Below, piece after piece: positions 30,250 through 38,949 of a stretch of 54,390 nucleotides of DNA. Position 1 is the stretch's first letter; every line of letters starts with the position of its first letter. This DNA comes from Pseudomonas sp. UBA4194 (GTDB lineage: Bacteria > Pseudomonadota > Gammaproteobacteria > Pseudomonadales > Pseudomonadaceae): positions 1-54,390 of the forward strand of contig NZ_DFUE01000028.1 in the NCBI RefSeq assembly GCF_002379585.1, read 5' to 3'. The position numbers and the translations under genes are program-made. The notes beneath the pieces were generated by a model. The model was not told the origin of the DNA. It ran no database searches and saw only the letters and a list, made by a program, of their open reading frames with translations.

Positions 30250-31701
30250 ATGGACACTCGCACCGACGATCACGCCCGGATCTACGAAACCGACCTACCC
30301 GCCCGCCTCGATCGTCTGCCATGGAGCCGTTTTCACACCTTGCTGGTATTTGCCTTGGGCATCACCTGGCTGCTGGATGGGCTGGAGGTCACCCTGGCGG
30401 GTTCGGTATCGGGTGCGCTGAAGAACAGTCCGGCGTTGCAGATGAGTAACAGCGATATTGGCCTGGCCGGCGCCGTGTATATCGCCGGTGCTGTACTCGG
30501 TGCCTTGTTCTTCGGTTGGCTTACCGACCGCTTGGGGCGGCGCAAGTTGTTCTTCATTACCTTGTTTCTGTACATCGGCGCTACGGCGGCTACCGCGTTC
30601 TCCTGGAGCCTGTGGAGCTTCCTGCTGTTTCGCTTCCTGACTGGCGCCGGCATCGGCGGTGAGTACACCGCCATCAACTCGACCATCCAGGAGTTCACCC
30701 CGGCGCGCTTTCGCGGCTGGGTCGACCTGACCATCAACGGCACGTTCTGGATCGGTGCAGCCTTGGGTGCGTTCGGCTCGATCATTCTGCTGGACCCGGA
30801 CATCGTGGGTGGCGACCTGGGCTGGCGCTGGTGTTTCGGTATCGGCGCCCTGCTCGGCCTTTTGATCATGCTGATGCGCCTGTGGCTGCCAGAAAGTCCT
30901 CGCTGGCTGATGATCCACAACCGCCCCGAAGAGGCCTTGCGGATTGTCGAGCAGATCGAGCAAGGCTATCGCGACCGCGGCCAGCCATTGCCACCGGTAA
31001 CCGAGCCGCCGCTACGCCTGAGAGCCCGTGACCATACACCGCTGCAGGAGGTGTTCAGCACGCTGTTTGTGCTGCATCGGCAGCGGGCGCTGGTGGGCAC
31101 GGTACTGCTGACCGCCCAGGCCTTTTTCTACAATGCGATCTTCTTCACCTACGCGCTGGTCCTGGCGGAGTTTTATGGCGTGCAGGCCGAGCATATCGGC
31201 TGGTATGTACTGCCATTCGCCCTGGGTAATTTCTGCGGGCCGTTGTTGTTGGGACGGTTGTTCGATGTGGTCGGGCGGCGGGTAATGATCAGCTTGACCT
31301 ATGCGGTGTCCGGCATCCTGCTGGCCATCAGCGGCTATCTGTTTGAGCAGGAGCTGCTCACCGTCGTGCAGCAGACAGTGGCGTGGATGGTGATCTTCTT
31401 TTTCGCTTCGGCCGCGGCCAGTTCGGCTTACCTGACGGTGGCAGAGACGTTTCCACTGGAAATCCGGGCCTTGGCGATTGCGGTGTTCTACGCGTTCGGC
31501 ACCGGCCTGGGCGGGATCATTGGTCCGACGCTGTTTGGCGCCTTGATTGAAAGTGGCGAGCGCAGCAATGTGTTTGTCGGGTATCTGATCGGGGCCGGGT
31601 TGATGCTGGTGGCGGCTGGGGTGCAGGCGCGCTGGGGGGTGGCTGCGGAGCGGCGGTCGTTGGAGAGTGTGGCGCGGCCTTTGTCTGCGCATGGGGATTA
31701 G
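30250..31701 (+). CDS. MFS transporter, sugar-porter-like
   Basis: The 483-residue protein has 12 membrane segments. It carries GWLTDRLGRRK (MFS motif in loop 2-3), RFLTGAGIGGEY and PESPRWL before the central loop, then LFDVVGRRV in the second half. These features fit the sugar/aromatic acid type metabolite:H+ symporters. The substrate is unknown. AAGGGA is seven bases before the ATG. The 250 bases upstream have no gene, only a short GCACCC-N9-GGGTGC dyad at 30033-30053. It converges with the PCuC gene over a repeat. Confidence 0.85.
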   Translation: MDTRTDDHARIYETDLPARLDRLPWSRFHTLLVFALGITWLLDGLEVTLAGSVSGALKNSPALQMSNSDIGLAGAVYIAGAVLGALFFGWLTDRLGRRKLFFITLFLYIGATAATAFSWSLWSFLLFRFLTGAGIGGEYTAINSTIQEFTPARFRGWVDLTINGTFWIGAALGAFGSIILLDPDIVGGDLGWRWCFGIGALLGLLIMLMRLWLPESPRWLMIHNRPEEALRIVEQIEQGYRDRGQPLPPVTEPPLRLRARDHTPLQEVFSTLFVLHRQRALVGTVLLTAQAFFYNAIFFTYALVLAEFYGVQAEHIGWYVLPFALGNFCGPLLLGRLFDVVGRRVMISLTYAVSGILLAISGYLFEQELLTVVQQTVAWMVIFFFASAAASSAYLTVAETFPLEIRALAIAVFYAFGTGLGGIIGPTLFGALIESGERSNVFVGYLIGAGLMLVAAGVQARWGVAAERRSLESVARPLSAHGD

Positions 31702-31736
31702 GGATTAGGGGAGTGTGGCCAGGAGGGGGAATTGTG

Positions 31737-31808
31737 GGGATGGTCCCCTCACCCCAGCCCTCCCGGATCGCCGTATCGCCCTAGGGGAGAGGGAGCCGTA
31801 CGGTGCGG
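31737..31808. repeat. Repeat family 3, copy 2
   Basis: The copy contains GGTCCCCTCACCCCAGCCC followed by extra bases (CGGATCGCCGTATCGCC), then GGGGAGAGGGAGCCGTACGG. It lies between the convergent MFS and PCuC genes. Confidence 0.85.
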
Positions 31809-31821
31809 TTTCGGAAAACTC

Positions 31822-32313
31822 TTAATGCTTCATGCCATGCCCGTGTTCATGCGTCATGCCGTTCAATGCCCGGACCGGCGCGTTTACCTCGAGGGTTTGC
31901 GTGCCGCCTTTGGCGTCTTCGATGGTCAGGGTCAATGGCACCACGTCGCCCTCCTTCACCTGCCCGGTCAATTGCATCAGCATCACGTGATAACCGCTGG
32001 GATCGAACACCACCGGCTTGCCCGCCGGCAATGCCACGCGCTGCACTTGATGCATGCTCATCACGTCGTTGTCGATCGACGACTGATGGACCTGCGCCAG
32101 TTTGGCCACCGGCGAGGCGACCGCCACGAGGGTGCTATCGGTCTCGGCCGTCAAGGTCATGAAGGCGCCGGTGGCCGGCTGGCCGGGCACCGTGGCGCGG
32201 GCCCAGGGGTCGGTGACCACCGTCTGTGCCAGGGCAAGGCTGGCCGTGCCAGCCAGGGTCAGCCCCAGCAGCGTACGCATCAGGGTCGTCTTGATAAAGG
32301 CAGTACGGATCAT
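31822..32313 (-). CDS. Periplasmic copper chaperone PCu(A)C
   Basis: The 163-residue protein has a signal peptide (cut near ASLALA|Q) and the PCuAC copper site: H in VHQSSIDND, then M in DVMSM, H in SMHQV and M in GYHVMLM, in the H-M-x-H-x-M type pattern. A His-rich tail (HEHGHGMKH) may bind more copper. Such proteins deliver Cu(I) to the CuA site of cytochrome oxidase. Its ATG (32313) shares one base with the stop of the upstream SCO gene, indicating coupled translation. Confidence 0.92.
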   Translation of the reverse strand: MIRTAFIKTTLMRTLLGLTLAGTASLALAQTVVTDPWARATVPGQPATGAFMTLTAETDSTLVAVASPVAKLAQVHQSSIDNDVMSMHQVQRVALPAGKPVVFDPSGYHVMLMQLTGQVKEGDVVPLTLTIEDAKGGTQTLEVNAPVRALNGMTHEHGHGMKH

Positions 32314-32918
32314 CAGCAAACTTCCATCACAGTGAGCAGGTCCTCGGCGCACTCTTGTGCGTTGAGGGATTGGGACAGCCCCAGGCGCAAGGTGCCACGG
32401 GAGTCATAGACATAGCTGGTGGAGGTATGGGACATAGTGTAGGTGTAGCCGATCGGCACCTTCTCGTAGAAAATGCCGAATTCCTTGGCCACCGCTGCGG
32501 TCTGCTCCAGGGTGCCGCGCAGCGCGACGAAGGTGGGGTCGAAGACCTTCACATAGGCATCGAGCACTTCAGGCGTGTCGCGTTCCGGGTCCAGGGTGAT
32601 GAAGATCACCTGCAGACGATCGCCGTCGCGCCCCATCAGTTTCTTGGCCTGTGCCGCCCGCGCCAGGGTGGTCGGGCACACTGCCGGGCACTGGGTGAAA
32701 CCGAAGAACACCATGGGCATCATGCCGCGAAAGCTCGACAAGGTTTTCTCGTTGCCTTGCGGGTCCTTGAGCCGGAAGGTGCGGCCCAGGATCTGGTTGC
32801 TCAAGTCCTTGCCGTACTTGAACGAAAGCTTGTTGCTGTCACTGCAGCCGGCCAGGGCGCCGAGGCTGAGTATGCCCATGCCGGCCAGCACGCGGCGCCG
32901 GGTGAGTTGATCGTTCAT
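32313..32918 (-). CDS. SCO1/SenC family copper chaperone (lipoprotein)
   Basis: The 201-residue protein has an N-terminal TRRRVLAGMGILSLGALAGC with a lipobox cysteine at 25. The thioredoxin-like domain has the copper-binding pair C77 and C81 (QCPAVCP) and H164 (MSHTST). It hands copper to the CuA centre of cytochrome c oxidase, or acts as a thiol reductase. It is the first gene of a two-gene operon with PCuC, joined by TGATG. Upstream, a CCTTTGC-CTA-GCAAGG dyad is at 32967-32982. Confidence 0.92.
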   Translation of the reverse strand: MNDQLTRRRVLAGMGILSLGALAGCSDSNKLSFKYGKDLSNQILGRTFRLKDPQGNEKTLSSFRGMMPMVFFGFTQCPAVCPTTLARAAQAKKLMGRDGDRLQVIFITLDPERDTPEVLDAYVKVFDPTFVALRGTLEQTAAVAKEFGIFYEKVPIGYTYTMSHTSTSYVYDSRGTLRLGLSQSLNAQECAEDLLTVMEVC

Positions 32919-33018
32919 GCGCTATCGCCTTGTAAGGAGGGCGGTAGTTTAAGGGTTGGCTACCGTCCTTTGCCTAGCAAGGTGTCACATTTTGTTTAAA
33001 CACCACCCACGACGCTGC

Positions 33019-34521
33019 CTAGGGTTCCTCGAACGCCACCTGGCGTTTTCTGCGCAGAGCAGGAGCCACCAACAGCAGAACCAGGGCCACGGCGGCGCAT
33101 AGCAGACCCAATGAAATGGGCCGCTGCACGAACACCGAAAAATCGCCTCGGGAAATCAGCAACGCCCGGCGCAGGTTCTCTTCCATCAACGGCCCCAGCA
33201 CGAAGCCCAACAGCAGCGGCGCTGGTTCCAGACGCAATTTCCCCAGCAGGTAACCGAGTACGCCGAACAACGCCATCTGCCAGATATCGGCCACCGCGTT
33301 CTGCACCGAGAACACCCCAATGGCGCAGAACACCAGAATCGCCGGATACATGAGGCGATACGGCACCTTGAGCAACTTCACCCAGATACCCAGCATCGGC
33401 AGGTTCAGTGCCAACAGCATCAGGTTACCCAGCCACATCGAGACAATCAGCCCCCAGAACAGCTCCGGGTTCTGGCTCATGACCATGGGGCCGGGCTGAA
33501 TGTTATGGATGACCATGGCGCCGATCATCATGGCCATGACCGCGTTGGACGGAATGCCCAAGGTCAGCAGCGGCACGAATGAGGTCTGCGCGGCGGCATT
33601 GTTGGCCGACTCTGGCCCAGCCACCCCCTCGATAGCACCCTGACCGAACTGTTCCGGGTGGCGCGACACTTTCTTTTCCAGCGAATAGGCCGAAAACGAC
33701 GCCAGCGCAGCACCGCCACCGGGCAGGATGCCCAGCACGCTGCCCAATGCAGTGCCGCGCAGTACCGCCGGGTACATGCGCTTGAAATCCTTGCGCCCGG
33801 GCCACAGGCGATCCAGGCCTTGAGTGAACGTCTCGCGACGCTGATCGCCTTCCAGGTTGCGCACGATCTCGGCGACGCCGAATACGCCCATGGCCAGGCA
33901 AACGAAATTGAGGCCATCGATCAACTCCAGACGCCCCAGGGTGAAGCGCGCCACGCCGGAGGTCACGTCCGTGCCGACCAGGCCGAGCAACAGGCCGATC
34001 AGAATCATGCCGATGGCCTGGTACACCGAGCCCGAGGCCAGGACCACCGCGCCGATCAAGCCGAAAATCATCAAGGAGAAATAGTCGGCGGGGCCGAAGT
34101 CCATGGCCAGGTCGGTCAACGGGCTGGCAAACGCGGCCAGCAGCACGGTGCCAACGGTGCCCGCGAAGAACGAGCCCAGCGCCGCCGTGGCCAGCGCCAC
34201 CCCTGCCCGCCCCTGGCGAGCCATCTGGTGCCCGTCCAGCGTCGTCACCACCGAGGACGATTCCCCCGGCAGGTTGACCAGGATCGCCGTGGTCGAGCCG
34301 CCGTATTGGGCACCGTAGTAGATACCGGCCAGCATGATCAGCGCCGAGGTCGGCGGCAGCGCATAGGTAGCCGGCAGCAGCATGGCAATGGTGGCCACTG
34401 GGCCAAGGCCCGGAAGGACCCCCACCAGCGTGCCCAACAGGCAGCCAATGAAGGCATACATCAGGTTTTGCAGGGTCAGCGCGGTGGTGAAACCCAGCGC
34501 CAGATGGTCAAGCAGTTCCAT
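33019..34521 (-). CDS. tctA: Tripartite tricarboxylate transporter, large permease TctA
   Basis: The 500-residue protein has about 12 membrane segments and the TctA family blocks GVLPGLGPVATIAML, GGSTTAILVNLPGE and GILPGGGAALASF. It is the large membrane part of a TctABC-type uptake system for organic acids. The ATG at 34521 is seven bases after the tctB stop; the Shine-Dalgarno sequence is weak, so translation is probably coupled to tctB. The solute is unknown, and genes for a monooxygenase and an MmgE/PrpD enzyme precede it. Confidence 0.93.
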   Translation of the reverse strand: MELLDHLALGFTTALTLQNLMYAFIGCLLGTLVGVLPGLGPVATIAMLLPATYALPPTSALIMLAGIYYGAQYGGSTTAILVNLPGESSSVVTTLDGHQMARQGRAGVALATAALGSFFAGTVGTVLLAAFASPLTDLAMDFGPADYFSLMIFGLIGAVVLASGSVYQAIGMILIGLLLGLVGTDVTSGVARFTLGRLELIDGLNFVCLAMGVFGVAEIVRNLEGDQRRETFTQGLDRLWPGRKDFKRMYPAVLRGTALGSVLGILPGGGAALASFSAYSLEKKVSRHPEQFGQGAIEGVAGPESANNAAAQTSFVPLLTLGIPSNAVMAMMIGAMVIHNIQPGPMVMSQNPELFWGLIVSMWLGNLMLLALNLPMLGIWVKLLKVPYRLMYPAILVFCAIGVFSVQNAVADIWQMALFGVLGYLLGKLRLEPAPLLLGFVLGPLMEENLRRALLISRGDFSVFVQRPISLGLLCAAVALVLLLVAPALRRKRQVAFEEP

Positions 34522-34528
34522 GGAATGA

Positions 34529-34990
34529 TTACCGAGTAAAAGCGGGCCACAGCGGCAGCGGCAGGCCAAGGCCGGCGACGAACACCAGCGCGCAGAAGGT
34601 GCTGAGCAAGGCGGCACTGAACAGTGCTGCCCGCCAGGTGAAGGCATGACTGGCGCGGCTGCTGGTCACCACCAGGGTGATGGTCGCCAGTACCAGGCCC
34701 GCCGGTTGCAGCAGCAGGGCAAACAGACAGATGCCACCGAGCACCCAGCCCAGCGGGCGCCAGGCCCAGGCAGCCATCTGTTGCGCCTGCCGTTGCCGCG
34801 ACCAGGCGCCGAGCAGCGAGCCCACGCCGAGCAGCGCTAACCCGATGCCCAGCCAGAAAGGAAAGAAACCGGCGCCCATCCGCGCAGCCGTACCCAGACC
34901 GTAGCCCTGAGCGAGCCAGGCGCTGCCCATGCCCAACACCAGATAGAGCAGACCGACACTGAAATCGACCCGTTGCCGTGGCGCGCTCAT
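34529..34990 (-). CDS. tctB: Tripartite tricarboxylate transporter, small subunit TctB
   Basis: The 153-residue protein has about four membrane segments (VGLLYLVLGMGSAWLA, FFPFWLGIGLALLGVG and two more) and the family-type GTAARMGAGFFP. It pairs with TctA. Its ATG (34990) overlaps the stop of the upstream LLM gene by four bases. Confidence 0.88.
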   Translation of the reverse strand: MSAPRQRVDFSVGLLYLVLGMGSAWLAQGYGLGTAARMGAGFFPFWLGIGLALLGVGSLLGAWSRQRQAQQMAAWAWRPLGWVLGGICLFALLLQPAGLVLATITLVVTSSRASHAFTWRAALFSAALLSTFCALVFVAGLGLPLPLWPAFTR

Positions 34991-36306
34991 CGGCCCGCAC
35001 CGCCATGGCGGTTACGCGGGATCGGCAGCCCCAGGTGCTCGCGCAGGGTGCGCCCCTCGTAGTCCTGTCGGAACAGGCCACGGCTGCGCAGAATCGGCAG
35101 CACGCCATCGACGAACATATCCAGGCCTTCGGGGAAATGCGAAGGCATCAGGTTGAAGCCGTCGGCCGCCTGCCCTTCGAACCAGGCAATCAGCTCATCG
35201 GCCACCCGTTGCGCCGTGCCGACCACGATCTTGTGGCCACGCGCGCCAGCAGCCAGATTGCAGATCTGGCGCAGGGTCAGGCCGTCACGGTGGGACAGAT
35301 CCAGCAATAGCTGCGCACGGCTTTTCATGTTTTCCGGCAGGGGGAGATCCGGCAGCGGCTGGTCGAGGTCGAAGCCGCTCAGGTCCTGTCCCAGGCGATC
35401 GCCCACCAGCAGCAACGCGGCGTCCAGGTCGGTCCATTGTTGCAGGCGTTCGAAACGGGCGTGGGCATCGGCTTCGGTGCTGCCAATGATCGGCATGATC
35501 CCGGGCATCACCAGGCAATGCTCCGGCGAGCGGCCGTTGGCAACCACCAGCTCCTTGAGTTGACGATAGAACTGCTGCGCCGAGCCCAGATCCTGCTGAG
35601 CCGTGAACACCACCTCGGCGACCCGCGCGGCCAGCGCCATGCCGGGACCGGACGAGCCCGCCTGGATCAGCACCGGGTGGCCCTGGGGCCCGCGGGTGAG
35701 GTTCAACGGACCGGCGATATCGAAGAACTCGCCCTTGTGCTGCAACGCATGCATTTTGGCCGGGTCCAGGTAGACCCCGGTGTCGGCATCGCGCACGTAC
35801 GCGTCATCTTCGAAACTGTCCCACAGCCCGCGCACCACTTCGACGAACTCTTCGGCCACGGCATAGCGGCGCTCGTGGTCGGGGTGCTTGGCCAGGGTGA
35901 AGTTGGCGGCGCTGTCGTAGCCGGTGGTGACCACATTCCACGCGGCGCGCCCGTCGGAGATCTTGTCCAGGGTGCCGAACTGCCGCGCAAGGGTGTATGG
36001 CTCGCCGTAGGTGGTCGAGGCGGTGGCCGCCAGGCCAATACGTTCGGTGATCGAAGCCAGTGCGCCGAGCAGGGTCAGCGGTTCGAAACGCACGATCATC
36101 GAGGGGTGTTCCTTGGGCCCGGTCACCAGCTTGTCGCCGAAGAACACCATGTCCAGCTTGGCGCGCTCGGCGGCCAGGGTCAGTTGCTTGACCAGCGCAA
36201 AGTTCTCGCTGCCGCTCTGCGCGCCAGGGTAGCGCCAGCCCGCGGCGTGGTGGCCGGCGGCCTGGATGAACAGGCCTAGGCGCATCTGTTTGAGGGTCTG
36301 ACTCAT
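34987..36306 (-). CDS. LLM-class flavin-dependent monooxygenase (NtaA/SnaA/DszA type)
   Basis: The 439-residue protein has the NtaA-type beginning (MRLGLFIQAAGHHAAGWRYP) and ISDGRAAWNVVTTGYD, with HPVLIQAGSSGPGM and a C-terminal helical end. Enzymes of this group use FMNH2 from a separate reductase to oxygenate nitrilotriacetate, EDTA, dibenzothiophene sulfones or alkyl sulfur compounds. No reductase gene is in view. It lies between an MmgE/PrpD gene and tctB, with 4-base overlaps on both sides. Confidence 0.92.
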   Translation of the reverse strand: MSQTLKQMRLGLFIQAAGHHAAGWRYPGAQSGSENFALVKQLTLAAERAKLDMVFFGDKLVTGPKEHPSMIVRFEPLTLLGALASITERIGLAATASTTYGEPYTLARQFGTLDKISDGRAAWNVVTTGYDSAANFTLAKHPDHERRYAVAEEFVEVVRGLWDSFEDDAYVRDADTGVYLDPAKMHALQHKGEFFDIAGPLNLTRGPQGHPVLIQAGSSGPGMALAARVAEVVFTAQQDLGSAQQFYRQLKELVVANGRSPEHCLVMPGIMPIIGSTEADAHARFERLQQWTDLDAALLLVGDRLGQDLSGFDLDQPLPDLPLPENMKSRAQLLLDLSHRDGLTLRQICNLAAGARGHKIVVGTAQRVADELIAWFEGQAADGFNLMPSHFPEGLDMFVDGVLPILRSRGLFRQDYEGRTLREHLGLPIPRNRHGGAGR

Positions 36307-37661
36307 TCTGCGTTCTCATCACGGGTAGGGGGTAGAGCCAGGGCCGCCAACAAGCTCTGCAGGTCGTCGGCGCTGTGCATGGTTTGAATCTGCTCGAGCA
36401 GCACCCGGGCACGAGGCGCCCGCCCCAGGGCAGCGGCGAATTTCTCCGCCGGCACGCCGGGGCGTGGCGCATCGACGCGCAATGCTTGCGGCGCCCCCTG
36501 GATCTGGGTGACTTGCAGCACGCTGAAACGGGCCAGTGGCGATGTACCGATGGCCGGGGCCGAGGGGTCGATATCGACCTGCACCCGCTTCATCAGCTCG
36601 GCGGTGGACGGGTCGATCGGGCCACTGCCAAAGGCGGCGAAATCCAGATGCCCATGCACCAGGGCATGGGCGACCACGTATTCGACGCTGAAGCGTCCAG
36701 CGCTGCGATCGGTGGGCAAGGTCTTGGCCAGTGGCGCCGTCAAACCGGGAGGAAATATCACCCGCAGGGTTTCGATAGCCGGCGCGTGGATTTGCCCGGC
36801 AGCGTGCAGTGCCAGGGCCGCATCGGCGGCGTGGTGGGTGGCGGCGCAGGAGGCGTAGCGTTTGAAAACAAGCCCGGGCTGGACGATCTGCCAGACGTCT
36901 ACTGGCGCGAGCAGTTCAAGGGGTGTCGCAGCACCGTGGCTGGTCAGCGCGAAGAATCCACCCTCGCCGTCCAACGCTTCCGTGGCGCCGGTCAACCCGG
37001 CCTCTGCAAGTAACGCACTGTTCAGTCCAGCCTGGGCGGCAAGGCCCGCGTGCAGCGGCTTGACCTGGCTGCCGAACTGCGCGCGCAGACCGCTGGCCTG
37101 GGTAACCGCGATGCCGATGGCGACGGTCAACGGCGCTGCTGGCAAGTCGATCAGCCAACCACACGCCGCGGCGGCGGCAATGGCGCCCAGGGTCGCCGTG
37201 TTGTGGTAGCCCGCTTCATAGTGTGCAGGACCGGTGGCCAGGCCCAGGCTCGCCATGGCCTGCACCCCCACCGCATAGGCGCCAAGCAGGCGCTCGGCCG
37301 ACGCCCCTCGGATCTCGGCCAGCGCCAGCAATGCTGGGAGCAAGACGGTACTGGGATGGCCACGGACGCTGCGCTGGACATCGTCGTAGTCCAGGGCGTG
37401 GCCGCTGTAGCCATTGAGCAGCGCGGCGCGGCCCGCGTCGGTGGCATAGCCGCGGCCCAATACCGTGGCCGTACCGGTGGCGGTGCCCGGGTACACCGAT
37501 TCGACGATGTGCAGGCCAGGGTCGTGCGCGCCACCCAGGGCGCAGGCCAGGTAGTCCACCAGTCCGGCTCTGGCAGCGGACATGACGGCGGCATGCTGCT
37601 GCGGTTGCAGTGCCAGCAAGTGCTCGGCCCATTGACGGGTCAATGTGGTGCCGGTGGGCAT
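36303..37661 (-). CDS. MmgE/PrpD family protein
   Basis: The 452-residue protein has the MmgE/PrpD blocks: DYLACALGG, ALLNGYSGHALDYDD, GYHNTATLGA, KPLHAGLAAQAG and YASCAATHHAADA. Family members are 2-methylcitrate dehydratases, cis-aconitate decarboxylases or iminodisuccinate epimerase. The start at 37661 was chosen over 37667 because GAGGA is directly beside the latter but six bases before the former. It is the first gene of the unit with LLM, TctB and TctA, and is divergent from tctC. The substrate is unknown. Confidence 0.9.
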   Translation of the reverse strand: MPTGTTLTRQWAEHLLALQPQQHAAVMSAARAGLVDYLACALGGAHDPGLHIVESVYPGTATGTATVLGRGYATDAGRAALLNGYSGHALDYDDVQRSVRGHPSTVLLPALLALAEIRGASAERLLGAYAVGVQAMASLGLATGPAHYEAGYHNTATLGAIAAAAACGWLIDLPAAPLTVAIGIAVTQASGLRAQFGSQVKPLHAGLAAQAGLNSALLAEAGLTGATEALDGEGGFFALTSHGAATPLELLAPVDVWQIVQPGLVFKRYASCAATHHAADAALALHAAGQIHAPAIETLRVIFPPGLTAPLAKTLPTDRSAGRFSVEYVVAHALVHGHLDFAAFGSGPIDPSTAELMKRVQVDIDPSAPAIGTSPLARFSVLQVTQIQGAPQALRVDAPRPGVPAEKFAAALGRAPRARVLLEQIQTMHSADDLQSLLAALALPPTRDENAE

Positions 37662-37732
37662 TGGCATTCCTCGGCGGTCATAAGGATAGACGAAATGGTT
37701 ATTACGGATGCGCATGTATCGATAGATTTATA

Positions 37733-37752
37733 ATAAGAATAAATGATCTTAT
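37733..37752. promoter_or_regulatory. Inverted repeat in the tctC-prpD-like intergenic region
   Basis: ATAAGA-N8-TCTTAT lies in an AT-rich 123-base region between divergent genes, and an 8-bp palindrome TATCGATA is at 37717-37724. These may be operator sites for a regulator encoded elsewhere. Confidence 0.4.
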
Positions 37753-37784
37753 ATGTCCATCTTCATTCGCATTCCGAGGTTTTC

Positions 37785-38738
37785 ATGCGTCCCCTTCTGC
37801 ACCTGGCAACGATGTCGCTGCTGGCATCCCTGAGCATGCTGGCTCAGGCCGCCTTTCCCGAAAAAGCCATTACTTACGTGGTGCCCTATACCCCCGGTGG
37901 CACCAACGACAACATCGCCCGTATCGTCGCCAAGCATCTGGCCGATCGCCTCGGCCAGCCAGTGGTGGTCGAGAACAAGCCCGGCGCGGCGGGCACGGTG
38001 GGCGCCGCCTACGTGGCCCATGCGCAGGCGGATGGCTATACGTTGTTCAATGCCTCGATTGGCAACCTGGCCATTGCGCCGCAACTGGTGCCGGTGCAGT
38101 TCGACCCCTTCAAGGATCTGACGCCCATCGCCCACCTGGCGGGGTCGCGTTCGGTGATCGCGGTCAATCCGAAATTGCCGATCCATTCCATCGCCGAGCT
38201 GATCAGCTATGCCAAGGCCCATCCCGGCAAGCTGACCTACGGCACCTCAGGCAATGGCACGCCTGGGCATATCTCCACCGAATATCTCAAGCTGCTGAGC
38301 GGCATCGATCTGCTGCACGTGCCTTACAAGGGCAGCGCCCAAGCGTTGTCGGACGCGGCGGCCGGCCACATCGATCTGGTCAGTGACCCCTTGGCCAACA
38401 GCTTCGTACAGGCGGGTAAACTGCGCGGGCTGGCGTTCTTCGGCACAGACAAGGCCCCGGACTTGCCAGGGGTACCGTCGCTGACAGAGACATTCCCCGA
38501 GTGGAATTTCTCCGGGGCGTTTCTGGCCATGGCGCCGTCGGGCACGCCGCCTGAAGTGCTGGCGACCTTGCGCAAAGCGTTGGATGACGTGCTCGCCGAG
38601 CAGCAGACCATTGCCGAACTGAAAGCACTGGGCATGGCGCCTCAGCGTTTGACTACCGAGCAGAGCGAAGCAGTGATCCGTGCGAACTATGAGTTGAGCA
38701 AGTCAATCATTGCCAAAGCAGGGATCAGGGCTGATTGA
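37785..38738 (+). CDS. tctC: Tripartite tricarboxylate transporter binding protein (TctC/Bug)
   Basis: The 317-residue protein has a signal peptide (MRPLLHLATMSLLASLSML, cut after AQA) and the Bug/TctC blocks VVPYTPGGTNDNIAR and VVVENKPGAAGTVGA. It should bind the solute of the TctAB system in the periplasm. GAGG five bases before the ATG at 37785 and the signal peptide set the start. It is divergent from the four-gene unit and shares its control region. It is followed by three REP elements. Confidence 0.92.
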   Translation: MRPLLHLATMSLLASLSMLAQAAFPEKAITYVVPYTPGGTNDNIARIVAKHLADRLGQPVVVENKPGAAGTVGAAYVAHAQADGYTLFNASIGNLAIAPQLVPVQFDPFKDLTPIAHLAGSRSVIAVNPKLPIHSIAELISYAKAHPGKLTYGTSGNGTPGHISTEYLKLLSGIDLLHVPYKGSAQALSDAAAGHIDLVSDPLANSFVQAGKLRGLAFFGTDKAPDLPGVPSLTETFPEWNFSGAFLAMAPSGTPPEVLATLRKALDDVLAEQQTIAELKALGMAPQRLTTEQSEAVIRANYELSKSIIAKAGIRAD

Positions 38739-38770
38739 GCGAGGATTCCAAGGCGAGAATAGCGGTGCGG

Positions 38771-38907
38771 CTATCGCGGGCAGAGCCCGCTCCCACAGGG
38801 GGTGTGGGGGAGGCCTGGGATTGGTGGGTGGCTATCGCGGGCAGAGCCCGCTTCCACAGGGGGTGATACAACCCCAATCCCCTGTGGGAGCGGGCTCTGC
38901 CCGCGAT
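38771..38907. repeat. Three REP elements, family 2
   Basis: Two direct copies (38771-38800 and 38832-38861) of CTATCGCGGGCAGAGCCCGC and an inverted copy (38880-38907, beginning CCTGTGGGAGCGGGCTC) lie between convergent tctC and katG. The core palindrome is GCGGGC-AGA-GCCCGC. It is a typical Pseudomonas REP type and unlike family 1. Confidence 0.9.
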
Positions 38908-38949
38908 GGGGCCGGCAAGGGCCCTACACTTTTCGGATATGAACCAGCC

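Noticed and set aside
38771..38907. Regularly placed repeats considered as a CRISPR array.
   Set aside because: There are three copies only, one inverted, with self-complementary cores and uneven spacing, which is REP and not CRISPR.
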